Assembly: GCA_963422385.1 (NCBI GenBank) | Contig: OY729432.1 | Span: 186,001-250,000 of the forward strand | Origin: JAJDTQ01 sp963422385 | GTDB lineage: Bacteria > Desulfobacterota > Binatia > UBA9968 > JAJDTQ01 | DNA length: 64,000 bases | Reading direction: 5' to 3' | Shown here: piece after piece, positions 25,365 through 34,223 of the stretch | Numbering within the stretch: position 1 is the stretch's first letter | Layout of the letters: each line of letters begins with the position of its first letter | Translations under genes and position numbers: made by a program | The notes under the pieces: model-generated | The model's input: the letters and a program-made list of their open reading frames with translations, nothing else | What the model was told of the DNA's origin: nothing | Database searches by the model: none

Positions 25365-26123
25365 ATGGACCACACCATTTTCGCCATGACCGTGGGCATC
25401 GCGGAGAACTGGCGCCGTTCGGGCATCATGCCGTGCATCCGCAGCGACGCGGAGCGGGACGAGCCGGTACCCTACATCATCTGGTGCATCGAGACTTCCG
25501 ACGGGCCGGTGGTGGTGGATACCGCCTACCATCCGGACTACGTCACAGCGGAGTGGGCCCAGGGGAATCAGTTCAGGGAACCGTCCCAACTGCTGGGCGA
25601 GTTGGGCATGCGCCCGGAGGACGTGGCCACCGTCATCGTGACCCACTTTCACGTGGATCACTTCACCGGCTTCGACTTCTTTCCCAAGGCCAGATTCGTC
25701 ATCCAGAAGGACGAGTACGATTTCTGGACCGGACCGATGATGCGCTTCGACTACCTGAACAAGCTGGTCCGGCCCAAGGTGCGCCCGGCGCTGCAACGGC
25801 TGGTGGACGACGACCGGGTCACCCTGGTGGACGGAGACCACGCGCTGGTTCCCGGGGTCGAGTTGCTGAAGGCCGGCGGCCACACCCCGGGCTCCCAGAT
25901 GGTGGCGGTGGAGACGGCCCGGGGCAAGGCCGTGCTGTGCGGCGACATCGCCTACACCTACCGTAACCTCCGCGAGCGCCTCCCGGTGGGCTGGTACTTC
26001 AACCTGCCGGACTCGGTGCTGGCCCTGAACCGGGCGCTTGAGACGGCGTCGCGCCCGGAGCTGTCGTTTCCCAACCACGACCCCAGGCTGATGCAGGGGA
26101 AGCGGGTGACCCGGGTGGCCTAG
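25365..26123 (+). CDS. Metallo-beta-lactamase fold hydrolase, AHL-lactonase-like
   Basis: 252 residues with the complete binuclear zinc site: THFHVDHFTG (HxHxDH), GGHTPGSQM (His), LCGDIAY (Asp) and FPNHDP (His). The architecture and YIIWCIET/VVVDTAYHPDYV start match the N-acyl homoserine lactonase (AttM/AiiA-like) branch; related enzymes hydrolyse other lactones, so quorum quenching is only a possibility. The ATG at 25365 has TTGGAGG upstream. Its TAG stop at 26121-26123 is at the same time the beginning of a MITE-end sequence (TAGTGTCGTGTCC). Confidence 0.85.
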   Translation: MDHTIFAMTVGIAENWRRSGIMPCIRSDAERDEPVPYIIWCIETSDGPVVVDTAYHPDYVTAEWAQGNQFREPSQLLGELGMRPEDVATVIVTHFHVDHFTGFDFFPKARFVIQKDEYDFWTGPMMRFDYLNKLVRPKVRPALQRLVDDDRVTLVDGDHALVPGVELLKAGGHTPGSQMVAVETARGKAVLCGDIAYTYRNLRERLPVGWYFNLPDSVLALNRALETASRPELSFPNHDPRLMQGKRVTRVA

Positions 26124-26133
26124 TGTCGTGTCC
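26121..26133. repeat. Solo MITE end (TAGTGTCGTGTCC)
   Basis: Thirteen bases identical to the terminus of the 163-bp MITE. No second end is found within 200 bases, so it appears to be a left-over end. It contributes the stop codon of the lactonase-like gene. Downstream DNA to about 26300 is repeat-like intergenic sequence. Confidence 0.55.
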
Positions 26134-26299
26134 GAGTAGAGCAAGAATCTACTGCTAGGCAGGGAAATAGGTCCATTTGCGATTGGATTTTCGTCAAGTA
26201 TTCCCGATATTCTCCTCGAATCCGCCCCCAATGGCCTCCCTTTCCCTGCCTCTCGCTACGATTCGCTTGCTCGGACAGGCTCCTGGCCCGTCGACGGGC

Positions 26300-26782
26300 G
26301 TGGCGCCCCGAACCCACACCAGGCCGCCGAGCCGCATCGGCGTCATCTCGGATACTCACGGCTTGGTGCGACCCGAAGCTCCGGAGGCCCTACGAGGGTC
26401 GGACCTGATCATACACGCCGGCGACGTGGGCGCACCCGAGGTGCTGGAGCGCCTGGGCTCGCTGGCCACGGTAGCGGCGGTACGCGGCAACGTCGACGGA
26501 GGCGCCTGGGCTGACGAACTGCCCGAGGAAAAAACCATCGAGGTGGCGGGTGTCCGCATTCACGTGATCCACAACATCAAGGCCCTGGACGCCGTTCCGG
26601 GCGGCTGCCGCATGGTGATCAGCGGGCACTCGCACAAACCGTCCGTGCAACGGCGCGATGGCATCATCTACCTGAACCCCGGCAGCGCCGGACCCGGACG
26701 CTTCACCCTGCCCGTCGCCGTGGCAACCATCCGGGTGAACGCCCGAAGCCTGCGACCGGAACTGGTGGAACTTGCGGTCTGA
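26300..26782 (+). CDS. YfcE/MJ0936-family metallophosphoesterase
   Basis: 160 residues of the calcineurin-like phosphodiesterase superfamily in the small YfcE/MJ0936 form: RIGVISDTHGLV (metal ligands), DLIIHAGDVGAPEVL, VAAVRGNVDG, HVIHNI and ISGHSHKP followed by LNPGSAGPGRF. Such enzymes hydrolyse phosphodiesters with Mn2+; the natural substrate is unknown. An in-frame ATG at 26231 exists, but the DNA between 26231 and 26300 looks like a dispersed repeat, so I prefer the GTG at 26300-26302. Confidence 0.83.
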   Translation: MAPRTHTRPPSRIGVISDTHGLVRPEAPEALRGSDLIIHAGDVGAPEVLERLGSLATVAAVRGNVDGGAWADELPEEKTIEVAGVRIHVIHNIKALDAVPGGCRMVISGHSHKPSVQRRDGIIYLNPGSAGPGRFTLPVAVATIRVNARSLRPELVELAV

Positions 26783-26830
26783 CGGCCGCCTTGTCGGGTA
26801 TTCACGTCACGAACCTCGGGAGACAACGTC

Positions 26831-27631
26831 ATGGACCTCCGGCAAGCACTGACAACGGCACGAGAGGCGGTGCGTCACGCCGGAGAAACGCTCCTCTCCT
26901 ACTATACGTTGCCATACACCATCCAGCACAAGAGCGGCGGCAACCCCGTCACCACCGCCGACATCGAGGCCAACACCCTGTTGCAGGAGACACTGCTCGG
27001 CGCGTTCCCCGAGTCCGGCTGGCTGTCGGAAGAATCAGCGGATGACGGCAAGCGGCTGCGAAAGGAATGGGTGTGGATCGTGGACCCGCTGGACGGCACC
27101 AGGGAGTTCATTGAGGGAATCGACGAGTTTGCCGTATCCGTGGCGCTGGTGCGTGGCACGGCGCCGGTGTTGGCGGTGACCTTCAATCCGGCGGCCGGCA
27201 GCATGACCCATTGCAGCCGCGGCTCCGGGACCTTCCTGAACGGGGAGCCGGTGCGGGTGTCGGGCCGGCCGCAACTGCGCGACGCCACGGCGGTGACCAG
27301 TCGAAGCGAGACCCGGCGGGGGCTTTTCAGCGGTCTCGAGGACATCCTCGAGATCAAACCCACGGGCAGTATCGCCCACAAGCTCGCGGAGGTGGCCGGC
27401 GGGCGCGCCGACCTGACCGTAAGCCTCGCGCCGAAGAACGAATGGGACGTGTGCGCGGGAGTGCTGCTGGCAGAGGAAGCCGGCGCCAGGGTCACGGACC
27501 TGGACGGCAGACCGTTTTCCTTCAATCAACCCGACACGCTGCGCAACGGCGTCATCGCTGCCAATCCATCCATCTTCCCCGAGCTGTTCCGCCTCGTGGC
27601 CGAGCGCCGGCACCGTCCAGGACGGACTTGA
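26831..27631 (+). CDS. Inositol monophosphatase family protein, CysQ-like
   Basis: 266 residues with the FIG-superfamily metal sites: SGGNPVTTADIEAN, LSEESADD, VWIVDPLDGTREFIEG and the late NEWDVCAGVLLAEEAGA. The G-N-P-V-T-AD and DGTREF patterns are those of 3'(2'),5'-bisphosphate nucleotidases (CysQ), which recycle PAP from sulfate assimilation, though inositol phosphatase activity is common in the family. It starts 48 bases after the phosphoesterase gene on the same strand. Confidence 0.82.
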   Translation: MDLRQALTTAREAVRHAGETLLSYYTLPYTIQHKSGGNPVTTADIEANTLLQETLLGAFPESGWLSEESADDGKRLRKEWVWIVDPLDGTREFIEGIDEFAVSVALVRGTAPVLAVTFNPAAGSMTHCSRGSGTFLNGEPVRVSGRPQLRDATAVTSRSETRRGLFSGLEDILEIKPTGSIAHKLAEVAGGRADLTVSLAPKNEWDVCAGVLLAEEAGARVTDLDGRPFSFNQPDTLRNGVIAANPSIFPELFRLVAERRHRPGRT

Positions 27632-27709
27632 CCACGGCCAGGGTGGAAACATCTACCGCCCGAAACACCTCGACACAGGTCACGGATGCTCCTCCGTCGC
27701 TTCCTGCCG

Positions 27710-28450
27710 TCACGGCAGCGGCCCCTCATCCAATGCACAGGGATCGGGATTTACCGTCGGCCCGGCGATGTCCAACACCATCCTGGTCACGCTGACGCGG
27801 CCGCCCAGGCATACGTCAACGTCCCGTCCGGGCTGCCGCGGGCGCTCGTGGTACTCCGCCTGGTAGAGGAACGCCCCTCCTTCGCTACGATAGGCCACGC
27901 CGTGGGGGCGGATGTCGAGGGCGCAGACCACCACTTCCACCTCAGCGTCGGTGGCCGGGTGCGGCAGGTTCGCGTTCCAGAACTCGCCTACGGCCAGGTC
28001 ACCGGTCAGGAGCCGCCTCAGCAGCGACGCCGCCCGGCGGTAGACCACCTCCCAATCCAATGGCCGGCCTTTGAGCACGTACTGGGAGACCGCCGCGGCG
28101 CGGCAGCCCAGCAGCGCGGCCTCCCGGGCCGCCGCCACCGTGCCCGAGGTGTAGATGTCCGCGCCCAGATTGGCGCCCCGGTTGACCCCGGCCAGCACCC
28201 AGGACGCATCCGGGCAGATCTCGGTGAGGCCCACCCGAGCGCAGTCCGCCGGGGTCCCCTGGACCCGGTAGCGTCCGGCATCGATGCGCTCCACGGCGAT
28301 GGGACGGTCCGTGGTCACCTGATGGCCGACGCCGGACTGCCCTTCCGCCGGCGCCACGACGGTCGGTTCGCCCCAGTCGCGGACGGCCCGTTCCAGCACA
28401 TCCAGGCCCGGAGCATCGATACCGTCGTCATTGGTCAGCAGCAGCTTCAC
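27710..28450 (-). CDS. surE: 5'/3'-nucleotidase SurE
   Basis: 246 residues with the SurE metal and substrate motifs: LLTNDDGIDAPG (Asp8, Asp9), VVAPAEGQSGVG, RVQGTPADCAR and GVNRGANLGADIYTSGTVAAAREA. SurE removes phosphate from nucleoside monophosphates and is associated with stationary-phase survival. In proteobacteria it usually lies beside pcm and rpoS; neither is here. Starts with GTG and is transcribed away from the CysQ-like gene's 3' end (convergent). Confidence 0.93.
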   Translation of the reverse strand: MKLLLTNDDGIDAPGLDVLERAVRDWGEPTVVAPAEGQSGVGHQVTTDRPIAVERIDAGRYRVQGTPADCARVGLTEICPDASWVLAGVNRGANLGADIYTSGTVAAAREAALLGCRAAAVSQYVLKGRPLDWEVVYRRAASLLRRLLTGDLAVGEFWNANLPHPATDAEVEVVVCALDIRPHGVAYRSEGGAFLYQAEYHERPRQPGRDVDVCLGGRVSVTRMVLDIAGPTVNPDPCALDEGPLP

Positions 28451-28555
28451 GTTTCTCGCTTCGATTCGTCATTGCCATGAAATGGCCCGGGAATGCCCGG
28501 AATGACGGGGAGGCACTTTCGTATCGATGACGGCTGTTGCCGCGGCCTTCACCGC

Positions 28556-30256
28556 CTACATCCGCTCCAGGGGTTGGATCCCCAGAATGGTCAGGCCGCT
28601 CCGGAGCACCTGCTTCACCGCGGTGAAGAGAAGCAGACGGGCCTGGGCGTTGTCCGCTTCCTCGCCCTTGACCCGCAGGACCGCATAGCCGGAATGCAGG
28701 CCCCTGGCCAGCTCCAGCAGGTAGTTGGCCAGGACCGAAGGTTCGTACAGCCGTGCCGCCTCCCGGAGGACCTCGGGGTAACGGGCCACCAGGCTCATCA
28801 GCCGACGGGCCTCGGGCTCCACCAGCGGGCTGACGTCGGCATCGGGGTCGGGTTCGAGTCCGCAGTTGCGCAGGATGCCGGCGATGCGGGCGTGGGCGCT
28901 CATGAGGTAGGGGCCGGTGTCGCCCTCGAAGGAGATGGCAAGGTCCCAGTCGAAACGGTAGTCCTTGATCCGCTGCTTGGACAGATCGGCGAAGAAGATG
29001 GCGGCGACGCCCACGGCCTCGGCCACGGTCTCCTCGTCCTCGAGGTCCAGCCGCTTCTCGATCTGGCCGTGCATGTAGGCCAGCGCGCGGTCCCGGGCCT
29101 CGTCCAGCAGTTCTTCCAGATAGATGACGTTGCCCTTGCGGGTGGACATGCCCTGCACCAGCCCGAAGTTCACGTGCACGCAGTCCTCCGACCAGGCGTG
29201 TCCGAGCATCTTCAACACCGTGAAGAGCTGCCGGAAGTGCAGCGACTGGCCGCTGGCCACCACGTAGACGATGCGGTCGCAGCCGTAGGTGTCGTGGCGG
29301 TAACGGGCCGCGGCCACGTCCCGGGTGAGGTAGAGCGTCGTGCCGTCGGCCTTCTCCAACAGGGCGGGCGTGTCGATGCCCTCCTCCGAGAGGTCGATGA
29401 TGAGGGCGCCGTCGGAGACCGTGGCCAGACCCTTGGACCGGGCCTCCTCGATGACCGTACCCATCTTGTCGTTGAAGAACGACTCACCCGTGTAGGAATC
29501 GAAGCGCACCCCCAGCCGATCGTAGATCCGCTTGAAGTAGTCGAGGCTGGTGTCGCGGATGCGCCGCCAGAGGGCCACCGCCTCCTCATCCCCGGTCTCC
29601 TGCCGGCGGAACCACTCCCGCGCCTCTTCCACCAGTTCCGGATCGCTGTCCGCCACCTCGTGGAACTTCACGTAAAGGCGGTTGAGGCTCATCAGATCGT
29701 TTTCGTCGCCGGGCTGTCCGAACCGCTTGAGCCCGGCGATCTGCCGGCCGAACTGGGTGCCCCAGTCGCCCACGTGATTGATGCCGATGACCTCGTAGCC
29801 GAGGGCCTCGAAGATACGCACCAGCGCGCCGCCGATGATGGTTGAGCGCAGGTGCCCTACGTGGAAGGGTTTCGCGATGTTCGGGGAGGAGTAGTCGATG
29901 GCGATGGTCCGGCCGGCGCCGTCCTCGCAGCAGCCGTAGGCCGTGCCCGCGGACGCCGCCTCGTGCAGCACTGCTTCGGCGAACCGGGTCCGGTCCACCG
30001 ACAGGTTGACGTACCCGCCCAGCGCCTGAGCGCCGCAAAGCAACTCCAGGTCCGCGACCGCCTTGTCGGCGATCTCTTTCGCAATAACCGCCGGAGCCTT
30101 GCGCAGCTTCTTGGCCAGAGTGAAGCACGGGAACGCGAAATCGCCCATGTCCGGCCTGGGCGGCACCGTCAGCATCCGGTCCACCGCCTCGCGTTCCAGC
30201 CCCGCGTGCCGCGCGACGACCCGGGCCGCCTCGCCGCGGAAATCATCCACCGTCAT
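28556..30256 (-). CDS. argS: Arginyl-tRNA synthetase
   Basis: 566 residues. N-terminal Add-1 domain for the tRNA D-loop (about 1-90), class I catalytic core with the HIGH-like motif SPNIAKPFHVGHLRST, the WGTQFG motif, the KMSK-equivalent QGMSTRKGNVIYLEEL, and the DALR anticodon domain at the C-terminus ending LGIQPLERM. It charges tRNA-Arg. I use the ATG at 30256 rather than an upstream GTG at 30280, since the family starts near TVDDFRGEA. It is the only conserved phylogenetic marker in the window. Confidence 0.95.
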   Translation of the reverse strand: MTVDDFRGEAARVVARHAGLEREAVDRMLTVPPRPDMGDFAFPCFTLAKKLRKAPAVIAKEIADKAVADLELLCGAQALGGYVNLSVDRTRFAEAVLHEAASAGTAYGCCEDGAGRTIAIDYSSPNIAKPFHVGHLRSTIIGGALVRIFEALGYEVIGINHVGDWGTQFGRQIAGLKRFGQPGDENDLMSLNRLYVKFHEVADSDPELVEEAREWFRRQETGDEEAVALWRRIRDTSLDYFKRIYDRLGVRFDSYTGESFFNDKMGTVIEEARSKGLATVSDGALIIDLSEEGIDTPALLEKADGTTLYLTRDVAAARYRHDTYGCDRIVYVVASGQSLHFRQLFTVLKMLGHAWSEDCVHVNFGLVQGMSTRKGNVIYLEELLDEARDRALAYMHGQIEKRLDLEDEETVAEAVGVAAIFFADLSKQRIKDYRFDWDLAISFEGDTGPYLMSAHARIAGILRNCGLEPDPDADVSPLVEPEARRLMSLVARYPEVLREAARLYEPSVLANYLLELARGLHSGYAVLRVKGEEADNAQARLLLFTAVKQVLRSGLTILGIQPLERM

Positions 30257-30573
30257 GATGCAGCCTGTCCCTGTGTTCACTTTCCATGGAGCCCGACCCT
30301 CTGAACACCGCCGTTTTCTTCAACCCTCCAACTCACCGTCGCGCTTGCGCTGGTGCCGTGCTTGCGATGGAGTTCCCCGTCCCCTGTCCCGTTTGGCTAG
30401 TGTGTCTTCTTGACCTTCGCCGCATACCATTTTTGCGACTTTGCATATCGAGGCACCGCCATAATTGCCACGCGAGGATGGCGACGTCGCCAGCGTATCA
30501 GCCACGAATCGTCAAAACCGGACGTCTTTCCACGGCCTGTAAAGATCTTGACATTAACGTGTAGCACTCAGAA
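30257..30573. other. Intergenic stretch upstream of argS
   Basis: About 317 bases without a recognisable gene. Local base composition falls below that of the neighbours around 30400-30560. I see no tRNA-like cloverleaf, terminator or repeat; short frames on the minus strand lack ribosome sites. Confidence 0.4.
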
Positions 30574-30822
30574 CTATGGGTCCGAATCCGGGAAGAGTGG
30601 TTCCTTACGCTTCTTGTGAATCAGCGCTTTCATCTTCTTGGCCATGGCGTCAAGTTCCTTCTTGAACATCTTGACTGCATAGTCAACTTCCTCTTTGGCC
30701 ATGCAGCCGCTGGTAAGCCTCTCGCCCCCGACGTGAAGGGTAGCTCCACATACCTCGAATTCAATGCTCAAGTTCCATCTCACAGAACTGGAACAACCAG
30801 AATTCTCCAGACGTTCGGACAC
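30574..30822 (-). CDS. Small hypothetical protein
   Basis: 82 residues, starting with GTG. The middle WNLSIEFEVCGATLHVGGERL looks like a beta hairpin, and the C-terminal half, MAKEEVDYAVKMFKKELDAMAKKMKALIHKKRKE, is a strongly charged amphipathic helix. No family is recognised. The orderly residue pattern and lower GC than the neighbours suggest a real, perhaps acquired, small gene rather than a chance frame. It lies between argS and the Schlafen-like gene, on their strand. Confidence 0.45.
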   Translation of the reverse strand: MSERLENSGCSSSVRWNLSIEFEVCGATLHVGGERLTSGCMAKEEVDYAVKMFKKELDAMAKKMKALIHKKRKEPLFPDSDP

Positions 30823-31017
30823 CTCGCATAAGCTGGCCGGAGAGTCGACATTCTATCAAAGTCTCTCGATACCTTAAGGATTCCTGTGAGAATGTAGGCG
30901 CCGACCAGAATTAGAGCAGCTTCCATGATGTTCGTGTCAAATGACTACTCGTCATAAAGTGGCAAGTCGAGGTTTGTTCGTTTGTGTAGTGACCTACCAC
31001 TTGCGAGCTATTGACCT

Positions 31018-33057
31018 TCATGCCTCATCGCTGGAACTGCCGCGTGTATTCCGCCCCGAGGAACGCCGCTGGCGGCTACGTCCACGAAAATCGGCCAACT
31101 CTCGGGCAAAACGCGGCTCGTTCGGCAAGAGGGTCTGTGCTTTCTGGAACGCTCCCTCCACCTTACTGGCAGGCACCCGGGTCCACTCCAGCACCCGGGC
31201 CAAGTCGCGCCACGCCCAAGCGTGGCGACCCGGGGCGGCATCCATCTGGATCACGCGCTCCAGAGATTCTCGCGCATCGGCCAGCAGCCGGCGATTCACT
31301 TCCCGCCACGCTGGCTCTCGCGTCTTCATGACCTGACACGCCAGTTCGATCTTGGTTTGGGCGAACTCGTGGAGCGCGCGCGTATCACGGCGCACCGCAT
31401 CGCCTGCCCGTTCGAAATAGCGATGTGCGGCTCGCGACTCGTGCAGGCGGCGGGCCAGAATCGCCGTTTCGATAGCGTCCTGTGCGGAGACGACATCAGA
31501 AAGTTCGCCCAGCACGCGCCGCGCCGTGTCCGCCCTGTCATGGGCTAGGAGCGTCTCCATCAGAACGTTCGCCACGTTGGGCGCAGCCGACGGTGGCCCG
31601 CATTCCCGGAACTTGGCAAACACGGCTTCCGCATCCTCCAACCGCCCTTGGGCCGCGTGCAGGCGAATCAACTCAATGGCCAGCGCGGCGGAGGCTTGGT
31701 TCGCCTTCCATGCCTGCTTCACCCGATGGAAAGCCTCGCCGGTGTTTCCGACGGCTCGGAGATAGGCAGCGTCCTGCACGGCGGAAACGGCAACATATTC
31801 CGGATGCGCAGGCAGCGTCACGCGGAAATAGGTTCGGTCAGCGTCGAAATCGAAGCTCGGAGTTGGCGAACCGTTCTGTTCCATGGCACCGTAGATCTGC
31901 GGCAAACCTGTCAAGCGCCCCTCGGCCAGCCGGAGTTCCTTCAAGAACTCGCCGATCCGGCGGTTGCGCGCAGGAACCGGCGGAACAGAGCCGTCCGGCG
32001 CCAGATGGGCCGCTTCGATGCCGGGCACCGGACCAGGATAACTGATCACTTCAATACGGTCTGGATACAGATACACTTTGGTCGGCTCGACGACATCGCG
32101 GCCAAACCCCCGATGATAAACCGCATTGACGACAGCCTCTCGCAAAGCGATCTGTGGATAGCTGACCCACCCCCTTACCTGGCTGCGGTCCGGGTCCTTC
32201 TGCAGATGTGCGCGGGAGAAATCCTCAAGATAGCTGAGACATCCCTGTACCTGATCGGCAAGCGAGCCCCGAAAGAACCGCTCGTCCTGGACACTCCCGG
32301 CGCGGCCTGCAGCGAACTGGACCACTTCTATCCTTGCGCCCCGAAACCATCGCTCCGGGTCTTCGGAAAAAAAGAGCAACCCGACGTTGATTGGAACCTC
32401 GTGGTCGTTGACGGCTTTCGTGACGCGCATTCTCCGGTAAATCTCGTGGGCGTCCAGTGACGCACCGTAGGTGACGAGCCCGCTCTTGACGTCGTGCAGA
32501 TGTTCCCTCACCTTGGCTTCGCGCAAGTCCTCGACCCGTGTATCTGATGCCACCCGGTCGTCCCAGGGAACGCGCGCCGTTTGTTCGAGGAGCATTCCCA
32601 ATTGGCCGCTCTTCTCGGCATCGACGGTCTCGGCTCCGACCCGTATCCAATACTTCCAGGCTCCCTTCGCGTCTGGCGTACGGTGCGGCCGTTCTTCACT
32701 CGCTGATGCCCGGACGACCAGAATATGTCGATCCTCTACCAACTCGGGCGAGAAGAGCGGGACGTAAGGTGGTCGCATGGCCCGGCACTTGCCGCGCAAC
32801 CATTTCTGCGCCTTTTCCAATTCTTCTGTTCCAAGACCGGTTGGCGGCAACACCGCCCTGCCACCATCTTCTTTGACCCCGATCACGACGTAGCCGCCAT
32901 TCAAATTCTGGTAATCGTTGGCGAAGGCGCAAACGGTCCTCAAGACCTGACCTCCAATGATATTCTCGTCCCAACTCCCCTTGAATTCGAGCCGCGCCGA
33001 TTCTACCGAGCGTTGATGAAGCAGGTCGTCCAGATTGATTGGAAGCATGCTACTCAT
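31018..33057 (-). CDS. Schlafen/AlbA_2 - GHKL ATPase-like - TPR protein
   Basis: 679 residues. Residues about 15-150 form an AlbA_2/Schlafen DNA-binding domain (SARLEFKGSWDENIIGG, NLNGGYVVIGVKEDG). Residues about 315-420 resemble the HATPase_c_4 part of COG2865-like regulators (SYPQIALREAVVNAVYHRGFG, LYPDRIEVISYPGP). From about 440 to 650 the protein is helical with TPR-like repeats (AFHRVKQAWKANQASAALA, AVFAKFRECGP). Such AlbA_2-GHKL proteins occur in transcription regulators and anti-phage islands. The ATG at 33057 follows the luciferase-like gene by 14 bases. The long repeat tail is unusual for the family. Confidence 0.8.
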   Translation of the reverse strand: MSSMLPINLDDLLHQRSVESARLEFKGSWDENIIGGQVLRTVCAFANDYQNLNGGYVVIGVKEDGGRAVLPPTGLGTEELEKAQKWLRGKCRAMRPPYVPLFSPELVEDRHILVVRASASEERPHRTPDAKGAWKYWIRVGAETVDAEKSGQLGMLLEQTARVPWDDRVASDTRVEDLREAKVREHLHDVKSGLVTYGASLDAHEIYRRMRVTKAVNDHEVPINVGLLFFSEDPERWFRGARIEVVQFAAGRAGSVQDERFFRGSLADQVQGCLSYLEDFSRAHLQKDPDRSQVRGWVSYPQIALREAVVNAVYHRGFGRDVVEPTKVYLYPDRIEVISYPGPVPGIEAAHLAPDGSVPPVPARNRRIGEFLKELRLAEGRLTGLPQIYGAMEQNGSPTPSFDFDADRTYFRVTLPAHPEYVAVSAVQDAAYLRAVGNTGEAFHRVKQAWKANQASAALAIELIRLHAAQGRLEDAEAVFAKFRECGPPSAAPNVANVLMETLLAHDRADTARRVLGELSDVVSAQDAIETAILARRLHESRAAHRYFERAGDAVRRDTRALHEFAQTKIELACQVMKTREPAWREVNRRLLADARESLERVIQMDAAPGRHAWAWRDLARVLEWTRVPASKVEGAFQKAQTLLPNEPRFARELADFRGRSRQRRSSGRNTRGSSSDEA

Positions 33058-33071
33058 CGAGACAACTCTTT

Positions 33072-34133
33072 TTACGTAAACTGTTGACGAACAACCGGTC
33101 CGAACGCCGGCGCCACGTGCCGGCCGAAGCGCTCCATGGAAGCGAGCACCTTGTCCTGGCTCAGGCCGCCGAAGTGAAAGCAGAGTCCGATATGGGTGGG
33201 GCCCACCACGTCTTGTATGAGCTTGAGGTGCTCGATGCAGGTCTCGGGTCCGCCGAAGACGCCGCGGCTGTCCTGCACCATGGCGTCGTAGGACAGCCGC
33301 TCGTGGACCTTGTCCAGCATGGGGATCCGGGCGGGGTCCAGGCGGATCTCGTCCAGCGCGAATTCGCGCCATCGGTGCCACGCGTCCTCCACCTCGGCCC
33401 GGGCCTGGCGGTCGTCCTCGCCGATGTAGGCCGGGTACATCACGAAGACGTCGTGGTCTTCTTCGGAGAATCCCGCTTCCCGCAGGCTTTCGAGATAGAT
33501 CTCGATGCGGGGGCGCTGCTCGGGATTGCCGGTGATCCACGGCAGCGTCATCAGGTTGTAGCCGTGACGCCCGATCATGCGGAAGCTGTCCGGGTCCTTG
33601 TTGGCGGGCACGTAGATGGGCGGGTGCGGCTGCTGGACCGGTTTCGGCCGCACGGTCAGGCCCTGGTAGCTGTAGTGCTCCCCCTTCCACTCCACGGTCT
33701 CCTGAGTCCAGGCCATGCGGATAATGTCCAACTCCTCCTCGAGCCGCAGTTGCGCCGTGCTCCAGTCCGCTTCGAACACCGCGTACTCCGCCGTGCTCAT
33801 GCCCCGGCCGGCGCCGAAGTTGAGGCGCCCCTCACAGAGAAGATCCAGCATGGCGTAGTCTTCGGCAATCTGTAGCGGGTGGTGCATGGGCACCAGCGAC
33901 ACCGCGGAGCCGAGCCGCAGCCGCCGGGTCCGCTGGGAGGCCGCCGAGAGCAACATCTGGGGACTGGGCATCATGCCGCCGAAGAGACGGAAGTGGTGCT
34001 CGGTGACCCAGAGGCTGTCGAACCGCATGTCCTCGGCCGCGTCGATCTGCTCCAGCCAATGGGCGTAGAGCTCCCGCGAATCCCCATCCAGCTCCGGAAC
34101 GTAGGTATTGAGCAGATAGTATCCGAACTTCAT
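33072..34133 (-). CDS. LLM-class flavin-dependent oxidoreductase (luciferase-like)
   Basis: 353 residues of the bacterial luciferase-like (F420/FMN) family. FDSLWVTEHHFRLFGGMMPSPQMLL, the LVPMHHPLQIAEDYAMLD segment, GRLNFGAGRGMSTAEYAVF and the PPIYVPANKDPDSF stretch follow the usual TIM-barrel order. Members oxidise organic substrates with reduced flavin and O2. No flavin reductase is near, so the electron source is unknown. It may be cotranscribed with the Schlafen-like gene because only 14 bases separate them, though their functions do not obviously connect. Confidence 0.88.
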   Translation of the reverse strand: MKFGYYLLNTYVPELDGDSRELYAHWLEQIDAAEDMRFDSLWVTEHHFRLFGGMMPSPQMLLSAASQRTRRLRLGSAVSLVPMHHPLQIAEDYAMLDLLCEGRLNFGAGRGMSTAEYAVFEADWSTAQLRLEEELDIIRMAWTQETVEWKGEHYSYQGLTVRPKPVQQPHPPIYVPANKDPDSFRMIGRHGYNLMTLPWITGNPEQRPRIEIYLESLREAGFSEEDHDVFVMYPAYIGEDDRQARAEVEDAWHRWREFALDEIRLDPARIPMLDKVHERLSYDAMVQDSRGVFGGPETCIEHLKLIQDVVGPTHIGLCFHFGGLSQDKVLASMERFGRHVAPAFGPVVRQQFT

Positions 34134-34198
34134 GGCTGTTCTTCGCTTTCCACGCGCTCTTCCGGCGCCTCACGCGACCAAGGCAGTGACGCGGGCGC

Positions 34199-34223
34199 GG
34201 GCGGGTTTGAAACCCGCCTCTAC
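34199..34223. repeat. REP-like palindrome, copy 2
   Basis: GGCGGGTTTGAAACCCGCC followed by TCTAC, the most symmetrical member of the family seen at 775-799. It lies between the luciferase-like gene and thrC, with its edge touching the thrC 3' end. Confidence 0.7.

Noticed and set aside
28493..29845. A 450-codon + strand frame opposite argS
   Set aside because: Antisense to argS with periodicity explained by GC-rich third positions; no homology pattern.
33058..33690. N-terminal extension of the Schlafen-like gene through the luciferase-like gene
   Set aside because: The extra 211 residues are a shadow of the luciferase-like reading frame; the ATG at 33057 begins the recognisable domain.
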